A DNA stretch of 35,526 nt from Candidatus Sumerlaeota bacterium (lineage in GTDB: Bacteria > Sumerlaeota > Sumerlaeia > JADFCT01). Below, piece by piece: positions 28,336-35,526 of this stretch. The notes beneath the pieces were generated by a model. That model saw only the letters and a list, made by a program, of their open reading frames with translations, was not told where the DNA came from and ran no database searches. The number at the start of each line of letters is the position of its first letter. The first letter of the stretch is position 1. The stretch lies in contig JAPLSP010000105.1 of the NCBI GenBank assembly GCA_026398575.1, positions 1 to 35,526 of the forward strand. Direction: 5' to 3'. The translations under genes were made by a program, and so were the position numbers.

Positions 28336-28503
28336 TCATGCCGCGCGGGAGGATTTTAGCATCGTCTGTGCTGCCATGGTTTTCTTGCGCGCTTCAGCTG
28401 CAAGCTGGCGTTCTTTCTTCTTCCGATATCGCTCAATAACCTCTGGCGTATATCTCTTTCGATTATGGCCAACATCAATGCTGAAACCAATTTTCGTTTT
28501 CAT
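28336..28503 (-). CDS. Small basic helical protein, 55 residues
   Basis: A short minus-strand frame beginning MKTKIGFSIDVGHNRKRYT and ending KSSRAA. GAGG lies five bases before the ATG. After an N-terminal 15 residues the sequence is a Lys/Arg/Glu-rich helix (EVIERYRKKKERQLAAEARK), similar in style to the C-terminal half of the neighbouring 74-residue protein. It is the third gene of the HNHP cassette, 48 bases after the second. No family recognised. The good ribosome binding site and shared composition with its neighbour suggest a real gene. Confidence 0.5.
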   Translation of the reverse strand: MKTKIGFSIDVGHNRKRYTPEVIERYRKKKERQLAAEARKKTMAAQTMLKSSRAA

Positions 28504-28551
28504 GGATCCTCACTCAGTCGCATGCTGCTCCCAAATTTTCATTATTTGCTA

Positions 28552-28776
28552 TTAGTCTTGAGTTATGCCATGGCCGGCAACGGAATGCTTGTGGGATGAA
28601 GCGGCATCTTTCTGGCGAGTTTTTTTTAGCAACGCCCGAGCTTCCGCAGCCTTCTTGCGTTCTTCGGGCGTTAGGGTCTTTTCATATTCTTTCTTCCAAC
28701 GTTGATAGTCGGCCTCCGGAAAACGGCGTTCGTTTAAGCCCCGATCAATGATAATTGTACCGTTTTTTAAAAGCAT
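28552..28776 (-). CDS. Small charged protein, 74 residues, coupled to the HNHP gene
   Basis: The sequence begins MLLKNGTIIIDRGLNERRF, then has a charged helix (YQRWKKEYEKTLTPEERKKAAEAR) and a polar tail with several His. AAGGAG sits about six bases before the ATG and is encoded within the last codons of the upstream HNHP gene, whose stop is four bases away, so translation is probably coupled. The size, charge and position would suit an immunity, antitoxin or chaperone-like partner, but this is inference from context only. Confidence 0.6.
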   Translation of the reverse strand: MLLKNGTIIIDRGLNERRFPEADYQRWKKEYEKTLTPEERKKAAEARALLKKTRQKDAASSHKHSVAGHGITQD

Positions 28777-28780
28777 TGGG

Positions 28781-29353
28781 CTACTCCTTCCTCTCTAAAT
28801 CCAAACGCCTACGATTATAGGTAAGGTGATATTTTGAGGCAATCCTTTTCATCGCCTCATGATCCCAATTAGCGTAAAATTCCTCTTTAGGAAGTTGCCC
28901 CCAGAATACGTCCGCAAAATGCGCCTTCTCAACGTCCCTTATTGCCTTGAGCAGGTCTCGTTTTGCTCTTTCGGCGATCTTCAGACGCTCAATGCCGCTA
29001 TCAGGCCATCCCTTGATTGGTCGCAAGATCTCATGGTGATAAGCTATTCCCAGATTATTTCTTCCAGATGCGATCATCCGGTGAACATCAGCTGATATTG
29101 CCAAGAACAAATCATAATGAGAGAAACTTTTGCCGCTTGGATGATTATGAAACACATCAGTATCCCTCATCAAGCGCTGCTCTTCCCGTGAAAAGCTGAT
29201 CTCTTTTTTAGTTCCTTTTTTATCAGGGAGAATTTGCTTGCCGTCAGGTTTCACAACACGCCCATATTCCACCGGCATGTCAATGTAAGCCGCTTCCGCG
29301 TCCTCCATGGCCGCCTCGACGCTTTCCCACTGGCGCAAGCCTTCTTCGCTCAC
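28781..29353 (-). CDS. HNHP-motif (JAB/MPN-like) protein
   Basis: A 190-residue cytoplasmic protein. The segment DVFHNHPSGKSFSHYDL (H69, H71, S78, D81) matches the metal-binding HxHP...S..D signature of JAB/MPN metallopeptidases, in the short-spaced form found in phage head-associated and polymorphic-toxin proteins rather than the RadC spacing. It follows GRVVKPDGKQ...GTKKEISFSREEQRLM, which fits the strands before the motif in that group. The C-terminal ~110 residues are helical and charged, with no family recognised. The start is GTG at 29353, 70 bases after asd, with GGAG rather distant. Base composition is visibly richer in A+T than asd, consistent with acquisition. Peptidase activity is a prediction. 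Confidence 0.65.
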   Translation of the reverse strand: MSEEGLRQWESVEAAMEDAEAAYIDMPVEYGRVVKPDGKQILPDKKGTKKEISFSREEQRLMRDTDVFHNHPSGKSFSHYDLFLAISADVHRMIASGRNNLGIAYHHEILRPIKGWPDSGIERLKIAERAKRDLLKAIRDVEKAHFADVFWGQLPKEEFYANWDHEAMKRIASKYHLTYNRRRLDLERKE

Positions 29354-29423
29354 TGGTTTTCTGACTCCCTTTTTCTATCTTCATTCAAGCCTACATGCGC
29401 ATGCATCCTTATCCAATGCGCTC

Positions 29424-30515
29424 TCAGTCGAGATACCCCTTGGCCTTCAGCAACTCGGCGTTGAGGATGCCGCCGCCGGCGGCGCCGCGCACGGTGTTGT
29501 GAGAGACGCCGACGAAGCGGACGTCGAACACGTTGCATTCGCGCAACCGGCCCAGCGTCACGGCCATCGCCTTTTCGGCGTTGCGGTCTTTGAGCGGTTG
29601 CGGACGATTGGCTTCTTCGCGATAGAGGATGGGATGCGCGGGGGCAAAGGGCAGATTCAATTCCTGCGGCAACGCGCGGAACTTGATCCAGATCGCCTTG
29701 ATCTCGTCGAGCGCAGGCTTTTTCTTATCGCCGGCGAATTCGAGGCTCACGCACGCCGTATGCCCGTCGGCGACGGGAACGCGGTTGCAGTGCGCGGAAA
29801 TCTTTAGTGAGTTGTCATTGACGAAAACGCCATTCTCAATCCTGCCCAGGATTTTGAGTGGCTCTTTCTCGGATTTTTCCTCCTCGCCGCCGATATAGGG
29901 AATGACGTTGTCCACAATATCCAGCGACGGCACGCCGGGATAGCCAGCGCCCGACACGGCCTGCATTGTGGAGAGAATCATGCGGTTGACGCCATAGCCG
30001 GCCTTCATCAGCGCATAGATAGGCGTCAGGTAGCTCTGGAGGCTGCAATTGGGCTTTACGACGATGAAGCCTTTTTTCCAGCCGCGATTCTTGCGCTGCA
30101 CGGGCAGGATATCGAGATGATCGGCGTTGATCTCGGGGATCAGCATGGGCACGTCGGGCGTGGCGCGATGCGCGGAGTTGTTCGACACAACGGGGATGTC
30201 ATTGGCGGCGTATTCGCATTCCAAATCCTTGATCGCCTGCTTGTCGAGCTCGACGGCTGAAAATACGAAGCAACACCGCCCTCTGGCCGCGGCGACGTTG
30301 CTGGCGTCTTCAACGATGAGTTCCGCCACGCTGTTTGGAATATCTTCGGCTATCAGCCAGCGGCCGGAAACGGCTTCGGAGTATTTTTTGCCGGCGGATT
30401 TCGGCGAGGCCGCGACGTAGGTGACCTCGAACCAGGGATGATCGCGTAGCAGCCGGATATAATTCTGCCCCACCATACCCGTGGCGCCGAGGACGCCGAC
30501 ACTGATCTTCTTCAT
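29424..30515 (-). CDS. asd: Aspartate-semialdehyde dehydrogenase
   Basis: Reduces aspartyl phosphate to aspartate semialdehyde with NADPH, the shared step to lysine/diaminopimelate, threonine and methionine. The 363-residue protein has the NADP-binding GATGMVG (10-16), VSNNSAHR (110-117), the active-site PNCS with C157, and RVPVADGHT with the likely catalytic H252. The sequence belongs to the branch typified by archaeal and fungal enzymes rather than to the E. coli type, but such forms are frequent in bacteria outside Proteobacteria. AAGGAGAAGG gives a strong ribosome binding site for the ATG at 30515. The upstream leader contains a terminator hairpin, suggesting attenuation. The HNHP gene lies downstream in the same direction. 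Confidence 0.95.
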   Translation of the reverse strand: MKKISVGVLGATGMVGQNYIRLLRDHPWFEVTYVAASPKSAGKKYSEAVSGRWLIAEDIPNSVAELIVEDASNVAAARGRCCFVFSAVELDKQAIKDLECEYAANDIPVVSNNSAHRATPDVPMLIPEINADHLDILPVQRKNRGWKKGFIVVKPNCSLQSYLTPIYALMKAGYGVNRMILSTMQAVSGAGYPGVPSLDIVDNVIPYIGGEEEKSEKEPLKILGRIENGVFVNDNSLKISAHCNRVPVADGHTACVSLEFAGDKKKPALDEIKAIWIKFRALPQELNLPFAPAHPILYREEANRPQPLKDRNAEKAMAVTLGRLRECNVFDVRFVGVSHNTVRGAAGGGILNAELLKAKGYLD

Positions 30516-30551
30516 TTACCTTCTCCTTGTTTTTGAAATCCTCATGCATAT

Positions 30552-30588
30552 CAAAAAGCCTTCCGGCTGTATGCGACCCCGGAAGGCT
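30552..30588 (-). terminator. Terminator hairpin in the asd leader (candidate attenuator)
   Basis: On the minus strand AGCCTTCCGG (30588-30579) and CCGGAAGGCT (30566-30557) form a perfect 10-bp stem with a 12-base loop, followed by a T-run. It lies about 40 bases upstream of asd, and no gene transcribed in that direction lies between it and the divergent neighbour. It can therefore only act on asd's own leader. Confidence 0.75.
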
Positions 30589-30613
30589 GATGGATTCGTT
30601 GCTTGTGTTCGCA

Positions 30614-30700
30614 TCGGCGGGGCAAATTTCAGCCGGGAAGATTGGCTTTTGCAAGCGCAATTTTCGAGCGGCAACAAGGCTGCTTGACTTGGCCCGCCGA
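30614..30700 (-). promoter_or_regulatory. Candidate structured leader (riboswitch-like) upstream of asd
   Basis: On the minus strand TCGGCGGG (30700-30693) pairs exactly with CCCGCCGA (30621-30614), closing a domain of about 70 bases. Inside are small hairpins such as TTGC/GCAA and AGCC/GGCT. Just after this helix, ATGCGA (30614-30609) is complementary to TCGCAT (30576-30571) in the loop of the terminator hairpin, giving a possible switch. It does not match the lysine or SAM riboswitch consensus as I know them. Folding is by eye. Confidence 0.4.
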
Positions 30701-30730
30701 AAAAAGGTAACTCTTCACCCTTCAATCATC

Positions 30731-33013
30731 ATGAAAGGCTTGAACGACAGCATGAAAATAATCGGTCTGCTTTCAGGAGCGTTATTATCGGTTTGGATCG
30801 GCTCGGCGGGATGGGCCGTGGAGACCAAAGTCAGCTCGCATAGTTCTTTCGAGGATTTCGCAGCCGGGCAGCTGCAATCCACTTCACTGTCGAATCGCGG
30901 ACAGATATATCCCGCGCCCTTCAAAGACAAGTTTTGCGCGCTCAAAGAAAACGTGGTCTTGTCCCTGACGTTGGACAAAGACGGCAAAATTTACGCCGGA
31001 ACCGGCAACCGCGGCTATATCTTTCGGGTGGATTCCAAGGACGCGATCACCACGGTCGCCAAATTGTCCGAGCCGATTGTAACCGCCTTGATCACGGATA
31101 AAAAAGGCATGATTTACGCCGCCGGCGCTCCGGGCGGACGCATTTATAAAATCAATCCCAATGAGAAAATGACGACGCCTTCGCTTTATTGCGCCACGGG
31201 CCAGAAATATGTCTGGGCGCTGATGATGGAAAAGGACGGAACCATTCTGGCGGCGACGGGAACCAAGGGCAAAGTCCTCGATATATCCGACAAGGGAACC
31301 ACGTCTCCCCTCTTGGAAACCGATACGGAAAACGTTACCGCCTTGTATCGTGCCTCGGACCAGCGCCTGCTGGCTATCACCCAGAAAAAGGCGCGCATTT
31401 ATCAGATCGAAAAGAAAGACCGCGCGTTCGTGCTTTACGAGGGGAAAGTGGATGAGGCCAAGTCCATTGCGCAGGATAAAGACGGCAATTTGTACGTGGC
31501 CTTCAACGGCGCGGGCGGAAGCGGATTGTCCATGTCAATGCTCGGCGCTTCGCCCTCGTCCCTCGCCACCTCCTCCCGGCCCGCTTCTGCTCCCGGGCCT
31601 GGCGACGGTGAATCTTCAATACAAATTTCGCCGTCCCTGTCGGGCATGCCTTCTTTTCCAATGTCAAGGCCGATGGGCGCCGAGGCCTATATTGTGAAGA
31701 TAGACACGGACGGATTTGCGACGATCTTCTGGAAATCATCCGAAAGCCCGATTCTTGCAATCACTGCAAATCCCGATGGCGATTCCATTATCGCGGCTTC
31801 TGGAGGCAAGGGCAAGCTTTACCAAATCAAGCGCAATGGGGAATTTTCCGTGCTTTTCAATGTGGATGAATCCATAATCACGGCGCTTTTGTGGAGCCGC
31901 GATAAACTGATTCTCGGAACCGCTGATTCCGCCAGCATTTACACCGTCTTCGACGGGAAAAAACATAAAAACGTGTATTTATCGCCTGCGATTGACGCGG
32001 GTTCGCCCTCAAAGTGGGGCCGGTTGAGTTGGAAAGGAATTCTTCCCAAGAACACCTCGGTGCAGATCGCCACGCGAGCGGGCAATACGGCCGAACCTTC
32101 CGACAAGCTTTGGGGGCCTTGGTCGAAGGATATGGATGCGGACAGCTTCTCGGTGGATGTTCCGGAAGCCAATGTCTCGGCAGTCGCGGCGCGCTATCTT
32201 CAATATCGCCTGACGCTGCAGGCTGACAAGGAGAAAGATCCTGTCATAGAGAAAGTGAGCGTATATTTCCTGCCGCGCAATCGCGCGCCCATCCTCGAAT
32301 CCATCAAGATAGATCCCGGACAAGACAAATCGGGGATGGGCAAGCCGTCTTCCCCCATTCAGGATAAGATGCCGCCTGCCGGGCTCAATCCCGTTACAGA
32401 ACGCTTGGCCAATCCTTCCAATGAGCCTCGCGCAGGCGCTATCAACGCCGCTGTCAGTCCTTTTTCCAATGCGGGCTCGAAGAAGATCTCCTGGGTGGTT
32501 CAGGATCCCAACAGCGATTCATTGGAAGCGGAGGTTTACTTCAAAGGTGAAGAGGAAACTCTCTGGAAACTGGTGGAAAAAGGAATCAAGAAAAACGAAG
32601 TTGATTTCAATACGAAAACAATCCCCGACGGCCAATACAGGGTCAAGGCTGTTGTTACGGATAAGCTGTCAAACAGCTATGACTCTGCGCTGCAAGGCGA
32701 GTTGATCAGCAGCATGTTTACGATTGACAATACCGCTCCAACCATCGAAAAAATCCGCATTGAAGAGAAGAAAGATCGGGCTTATCTCATAAAGATGACA
32801 ATTTTTGACCAGACGTCTTTTATAACGGAAGCCCGTTTTTCCATAGATGCCGAAGATTGGCAAAAGCTAAAACCCCTGGATGGAATCTTCGATAATAGCC
32901 GCAATTCTTTTGAGTTTACAGTTTCGAATCTGACCAAAGGGGAACATACGCTTGCCATTATGGCCACGGATTCGGAAGGGAACACCGTCGTCTCGAAATA
33001 TGTGCTGAAATAG
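30731..33013 (+). CDS. Secreted beta-propeller-like protein (760 aa)
   Basis: Predicted exported protein. A hydrophobic signal (KIIGLLSGALLSVWIGSAGWA) ends at a likely Ala-x-Ala-type site. Residues of roughly 70-430 contain seven blade-like repeats of the form DKDGKIYAGTG...GYIFRVD. The fifth is interrupted by a Ser/Pro/Gly/Met-rich insert (about 265-315). After the propeller comes a beta-rich domain with WGRLSWKG and LWGPWS, then a second Pro/Ser-rich linker and Ig/Fn3-like domains (DNTAPTIEKI, GEHTLAIMATDSEGN). No enzyme motif is visible; a binding or scaffold role outside the cytoplasm is inferred. The start could be 30731 or the Met at 30752, which gives a more typical signal peptide. Longer upstream starts would cross the asd leader and are unlikely. 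Confidence 0.8.
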   Translation: MKGLNDSMKIIGLLSGALLSVWIGSAGWAVETKVSSHSSFEDFAAGQLQSTSLSNRGQIYPAPFKDKFCALKENVVLSLTLDKDGKIYAGTGNRGYIFRVDSKDAITTVAKLSEPIVTALITDKKGMIYAAGAPGGRIYKINPNEKMTTPSLYCATGQKYVWALMMEKDGTILAATGTKGKVLDISDKGTTSPLLETDTENVTALYRASDQRLLAITQKKARIYQIEKKDRAFVLYEGKVDEAKSIAQDKDGNLYVAFNGAGGSGLSMSMLGASPSSLATSSRPASAPGPGDGESSIQISPSLSGMPSFPMSRPMGAEAYIVKIDTDGFATIFWKSSESPILAITANPDGDSIIAASGGKGKLYQIKRNGEFSVLFNVDESIITALLWSRDKLILGTADSASIYTVFDGKKHKNVYLSPAIDAGSPSKWGRLSWKGILPKNTSVQIATRAGNTAEPSDKLWGPWSKDMDADSFSVDVPEANVSAVAARYLQYRLTLQADKEKDPVIEKVSVYFLPRNRAPILESIKIDPGQDKSGMGKPSSPIQDKMPPAGLNPVTERLANPSNEPRAGAINAAVSPFSNAGSKKISWVVQDPNSDSLEAEVYFKGEEETLWKLVEKGIKKNEVDFNTKTIPDGQYRVKAVVTDKLSNSYDSALQGELISSMFTIDNTAPTIEKIRIEEKKDRAYLIKMTIFDQTSFITEARFSIDAEDWQKLKPLDGIFDNSRNSFEFTVSNLTKGEHTLAIMATDSEGNTVVSKYVLK

Positions 33014-33280
33014 CCCTGATTTGGCTTTACATGGTTGTTAATAAGTTTGTTGATATCCCTGTTAAAAATCAGTCACACAACCCTGGTGTCTTTTGACAAT
33101 TTTTCTGATTGATTAGCAAAAAAGATATTATCCAATTTACAAAGACGTTGTCATAAGTTTATCAACTTCACAAAAAGAAGAATTAATAAGACTGGTACTT
33201 GCTCCGATTGGCTTTTCCACAAGTTAACAATAGTATAATTATAGATATAATATTAAAGAATTAATATTAATATATTAATA
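33014..33280. promoter_or_regulatory. AT-rich intergenic region with DnaA-box-like words
   Basis: This 267-base gap is strikingly AT-rich for the window. TTTTCCACA (33213-33221) matches the DnaA box TTATCCACA at 8 of 9 positions. Four more words match at 7 of 9: TTATCCAAT (33128), TTATCAACT (33159), and on the minus strand TTATTAACA (33044) and ATATCAACA (33056). The last 50 bases are almost pure A/T, with a TATAAT at 33234-33239 and a 12-base palindrome TTAATATATTAA (33267-33278) directly before the receiver gene. It may be a promoter/operator region, an origin-like element, or both. Confidence 0.4.
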
Positions 33281-33670
33281 ATGGATACTGTAAAAATCAA
33301 AGCTCTGTTGGCCGACGATAATAAAGAGATTAGGGATCTGATTCGAATTTCTCTTGAATCGAACGGCATCTCCGTAATCTCAAAGCAAAATGGAGTGGAA
33401 GTTCTCGAAGAGATCAAAAAAGATACTCCGGATGTTTTTATCCTTGATATGGATATGCCGCAGTTGGATGGCTATGCGTTGATCGAAAATCTGAAGGCAA
33501 ATGAATCCTGGCGCAAGATTCCCATCATTGTATGTACGGGATTGATCAAGGATTCAAAGCGAAGTGAAAAATATTGGGCAGGCAAATTGGGAGTGGAAGT
33601 TTGTCTTTCCAAGCCTTTCAATCCGCTTTTGCTGGCTGATATTATTAAAAAATTAGTCAAACTTCGATAA
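33281..33670 (+). CDS. Single-domain CheY-like response regulator receiver
   Basis: A 129-residue protein made of one receiver domain and no output domain. Key residues are all present: acidic pair D12-D13, phosphoacceptor D56 (in FILDMDMP), T86 and K111 (in LSKPF). It should be phosphorylated by a histidine kinase and act through protein contacts, as in CheY- or SpdR/DivK-like signalling. No kinase is encoded nearby. The ATG directly follows a pure A/T stretch without a Shine-Dalgarno, which suggests leaderless or weak initiation. The family-conserved first strand begins within eight residues, so the start is secure. It lies 21 bases before lpxK and may be cotranscribed with it. Confidence 0.92.
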   Translation: MDTVKIKALLADDNKEIRDLIRISLESNGISVISKQNGVEVLEEIKKDTPDVFILDMDMPQLDGYALIENLKANESWRKIPIIVCTGLIKDSKRSEKYWAGKLGVEVCLSKPFNPLLLADIIKKLVKLR

Positions 33671-33691
33671 ATTCACAATATTCGCCTGTAT

Positions 33692-34747
33692 ATGTATAAA
33701 ATATTACAGCCACTTGCTTTCTTATATGAAAGCATGATGCGGATCAGGCTGTGGGCATATAAACGCAAAGTATTTAAATCCAGCAAAATTTCCATTCCGG
33801 TAATATGCGTTGGAAATATAACAATGGGAGGGACGGGAAAGACTCCGATTGTTATTTATCTTGCCGGCCGGCTCAAGCGCCTTGGAAAAAAGCCGGCCAT
33901 CGTCAGCCGGGGCTATAAACGCAAAGGCGGCGAAGGAACGATCAAATTAATTTCCGACGGCCGCCACGATATTGCTTTTCCCGAAACGGGCGGCGATGAG
34001 CCGGTTCTCATAGCGCGCTCCCTCCCGGGCGTCCCGGTAATTGTCGGAGCGAACAGATACCAGGCTTCGCTTCGTTTACTGGATGAAATCCAGCCCGATG
34101 TCATTGTGATGGATGACGGTTTTCAGCATTTGTCCTTCCATCGCGATCTGGATATTTTAGTCTTCGATGTTTTCAAATCCCTGGATGCGATGCGCATGTT
34201 CCCGGCTGGAACGCTGCGGGAACCGCTTGTTCATTGCCGCCGGGCCCAGGCCGCCGTTATCAGCAAAACCAATCTCAGCGCGGACGAATCAAAACGATCT
34301 TCGGAAATACGAAAAATCGCGCCTGATCTGGAAATCTTCAAATTTGGACTCGAGATTGCCGGAATAAGCCCGCTCAAGGGCGATCCCAATGCGCCAACGC
34401 AAATAAATAATGTCCTGCCGCAGTTGGCCGTATGCGGCATTGGCAATCCGGATGGTTTTATTCAGCTGCTGCGCCAGGAACTGCAGATTAGTAAATGCGA
34501 ATGCTTATCATTTTGGGATCATTATAATTATACATTGCAGGATATTCAATCTATTGAGGAAAAAAGGAGCCGTGTCGGCGCCCAATGGATATTGACCACG
34601 GAAAAAGACGCCGTAAAAATAGAAACGATTGATGCCGATTTGCGCCATTGGCTTGTCATCAAAACCCAGGCCCAAATCAAGGAGGAAGATTCAAAGGCGT
34701 TTGATGGCCTGGCTATGAGCGTATTTGCGCGCGCAAAAGGATTATAA
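33692..34747 (+). CDS. lpxK: Tetraacyldisaccharide 4'-kinase LpxK
   Basis: Phosphorylates the 4' position of the tetraacyldisaccharide-1-phosphate to form lipid IVA at the inner face of the cytoplasmic membrane. The 351-residue protein has an N-terminal hydrophobic/amphipathic helix (PLAFLYESMMRIRLW), the Walker A VGNITMGGTGKTP (about 40-52), SRGYKRK, the TGGDEP segment, and MDDGFQHLSFHRDLDILVFD with the family's catalytic Asp region. TTEKDAVK near the C-terminus is also characteristic. Length is typical. The gene is direct evidence for a lipid A-containing outer membrane. Its upstream neighbour is a receiver protein rather than other lipid A or msbA genes, which is unusual for its context. 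Confidence 0.95.
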   Translation: MYKILQPLAFLYESMMRIRLWAYKRKVFKSSKISIPVICVGNITMGGTGKTPIVIYLAGRLKRLGKKPAIVSRGYKRKGGEGTIKLISDGRHDIAFPETGGDEPVLIARSLPGVPVIVGANRYQASLRLLDEIQPDVIVMDDGFQHLSFHRDLDILVFDVFKSLDAMRMFPAGTLREPLVHCRRAQAAVISKTNLSADESKRSSEIRKIAPDLEIFKFGLEIAGISPLKGDPNAPTQINNVLPQLAVCGIGNPDGFIQLLRQELQISKCECLSFWDHYNYTLQDIQSIEEKRSRVGAQWILTTEKDAVKIETIDADLRHWLVIKTQAQIKEEDSKAFDGLAMSVFARAKGL

Positions 34748-34808
34748 TGAACTTTTCCGCAGGGAGCTCAATAACACAGGATTTTTGGGCCTGACGCCAC
34801 TTTCGAGG

Positions 34809-34838
34809 TTGACGGCGACATGGAATATCGGTTAGAAT
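34809..34838 (+). promoter_or_regulatory. Strong candidate sigma-70 promoter
   Basis: TTGACG (34809-34814) and TAGAAT (34833-34838) each match the consensus hexamers at 5 of 6 positions with an 18-base spacer. Transcription would begin near 34846 and give the Pro-rich protein gene a leader of about 150 bases. Confidence 0.55.
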
Positions 34839-34996
34839 ATAAAAAAAGAATGAGAAAAGAGCAAGCAGCAATCATCCATCATCCATAACCGCGATTAATT
34901 TTCAGGGAGGTATGTGTCCGGCGTCTGAAAAAATTGACTACAACTATTCGCTAAAGATATCATCATATATTTATCCAGGGGAGGAATTGATCCATC

Positions 34997-35332
34997 ATGC
35001 AAACGACACAAATCATTGTTCTCCTTATCTGTATTCTTCTCATTGGCGGTTTAAGTTATCGCGCCTGTAAATCCATTGCGCCGTCATTGCCACAACAAGA
35101 GGTTCCGCTTCCTCCGAGAGCGCCGCAACCGGATCAGCCTGGCGCTGCGAATCAGCCAGGGGCCACGCCCGTTGTGCCAGTTGCGCCCGGTCCGGCAGCG
35201 CCGACGCCCGTCGTCTCCTTTGTTCCTGTAGCGCCAGGCGTGTCTGCCGTGGGGGAATCAACATCGCCTTCGGCGCCTGCGGTACCCCCCATGCCAGGGG
35301 CGCCGGGCGCGTTGCGGCCGAGCGGCAGATAA
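34997..35332 (+). CDS. Short membrane-anchored proline-rich protein
   Basis: A 111-residue protein of unknown family. Residues 5-20 form one membrane segment (IIVLLICILLIGGLSY) followed by RACKS. The rest is low-complexity Pro/Ala/Val/Gly sequence with repeated APGP, PVVPVAPG and PGAP motifs, expected to be extended and located in the periplasm. Such stalks occur in envelope-spanning or linker proteins, but nothing here names the partner. GGGGAGGAATT lies about eight bases before the ATG, supporting the start. It has its own probable promoter at 34809-34838. Confidence 0.7.
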   Translation: MQTTQIIVLLICILLIGGLSYRACKSIAPSLPQQEVPLPPRAPQPDQPGAANQPGATPVVPVAPGPAAPTPVVSFVPVAPGVSAVGESTSPSAPAVPPMPGAPGALRPSGR

Positions 35333-35363
35333 TCGCCGAAATACCAAGCAATAAAAGATTGTT

Positions 35364-35393
35364 TTGATCGGCCCCTAATCCTTGCCGTACAAT
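35364..35393 (+). promoter_or_regulatory. Candidate promoter of the right-edge gene
   Basis: TTGATC (35364-35369) and TACAAT (35388-35393) are 18 bases apart, matching the sigma-70 consensus at 4 and 5 of 6 positions. The leader to the next start would be about 90 bases. Confidence 0.35.
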
Positions 35394-35488
35394 GCGGGGC
35401 GCGTGGCGAATCATGAAGCGCGTCGGGGCGGCGCTAAGCGCTCTGAGTCAAAAATTCAGTGACGTAATTTTACCCGAGGAGGAATGCA

Positions 35489-35526
35489 ATGCAGTCGGAA
35501 GCAGCGCCAGCTTTTGGAGTAAGGTG
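35489..35526 (+). CDS. 5' end of an unidentified gene leaving the right edge (partial)
   Basis: An ATG at 35489 opens a frame (MQSEAAPAFGVR) that runs off the window. GAGGAGG at 35476-35482, six bases upstream, is the strongest ribosome binding site in the window. The ATG at 35484 is in another frame that stops after 12 codons. Too little protein remains to identify. Confidence 0.6.
   Translation, partial: MQSEAAPAFGVR

Noticed and set aside
30552..30700. asd leader as a lysine (L box) or SAM (S box) riboswitch
   Set aside because: The conserved sequence words of these classes were not found; only the general layout is riboswitch-like, so it is reported without a class.
30527..30730. Upstream extension of the propeller protein's frame
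   Set aside because: It would place about 68 residues before an evident signal peptide and cross the asd leader and terminator hairpin.
34912..35073. 53-codon frame starting just after AGGGAGG and overlapping the Pro-rich protein gene
   Set aside because: The ATG is only one base from the Shine-Dalgarno-like word, the product has no recognisable features, and the overlapping gene at 34997 has better support.

Overview
The window looks like chromosomal DNA from an uncultured diderm bacterium with high G+C. An lpxK gene implies lipid A and an outer membrane, and a prepilin-type gene implies a type II secretion or type IV pilus system. The very long secreted repeat protein with a dockerin-like end, and the interspersed palindromic repeats, recall candidate phyla such as Sumerlaeota or Hydrogenedentota, or the PVC group. 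That placement is an impression from gene style, not a phylogenetic result.

Left part (1-3435): the first codons of a gene leaving on the minus strand, a dCMP deaminase gene (+), a cluster of short palindromic repeats around a clear intrinsic terminator, a pseudopilin gene (-) with a plausible promoter, mnmE (+) carrying an extra stretch that looks like a palindromic repeat read in frame, and tRNA-Arg(TCT).

Centre (3465-24722, about 60% of the window): one uninterrupted minus-strand gene for a 7085-residue secreted protein. It has a signal peptide, a jelly-roll-like domain, a BACON-like domain, nine right-handed beta-helix modules of about 480-670 residues, eight of them each ending in an Ig-like linker, an Fn3-like domain, eleven copies of an unnamed ~76-residue repeat (six followed by an InlB-B-like repeat), and half a dockerin.

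Right-centre (24955-30515): a minus-strand group encoding a multi-pass membrane protein with an ABC-2-permease-like stretch, a membrane-anchored four-cysteine protein and a helical protein whose gene appears frameshifted. Then come an SDR oxidoreductase (+), and a minus-strand run of asd followed by a small cassette: an HNHP-motif (JAB-like) protein and two short basic proteins, one only 55 residues long. The asd leader has a long-range helix followed by a perfect terminator hairpin, as expected of an attenuator or riboswitch.

Right end (30731-35526), all plus strand: a secreted seven-bladed propeller-like protein, an AT-rich intergenic region with DnaA-box-like words, a CheY-like receiver, lpxK, a short membrane-anchored Pro-rich protein with a good promoter, and the first codons of another gene. 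The housekeeping genes (mnmE, asd, lpxK, dCMP deaminase) have no evident functional link. The most unusual elements are the giant modular protein, the in-frame repeat in mnmE, the asd leader and the HNHP cassette. No stretch above 300 bases lacks a gene.
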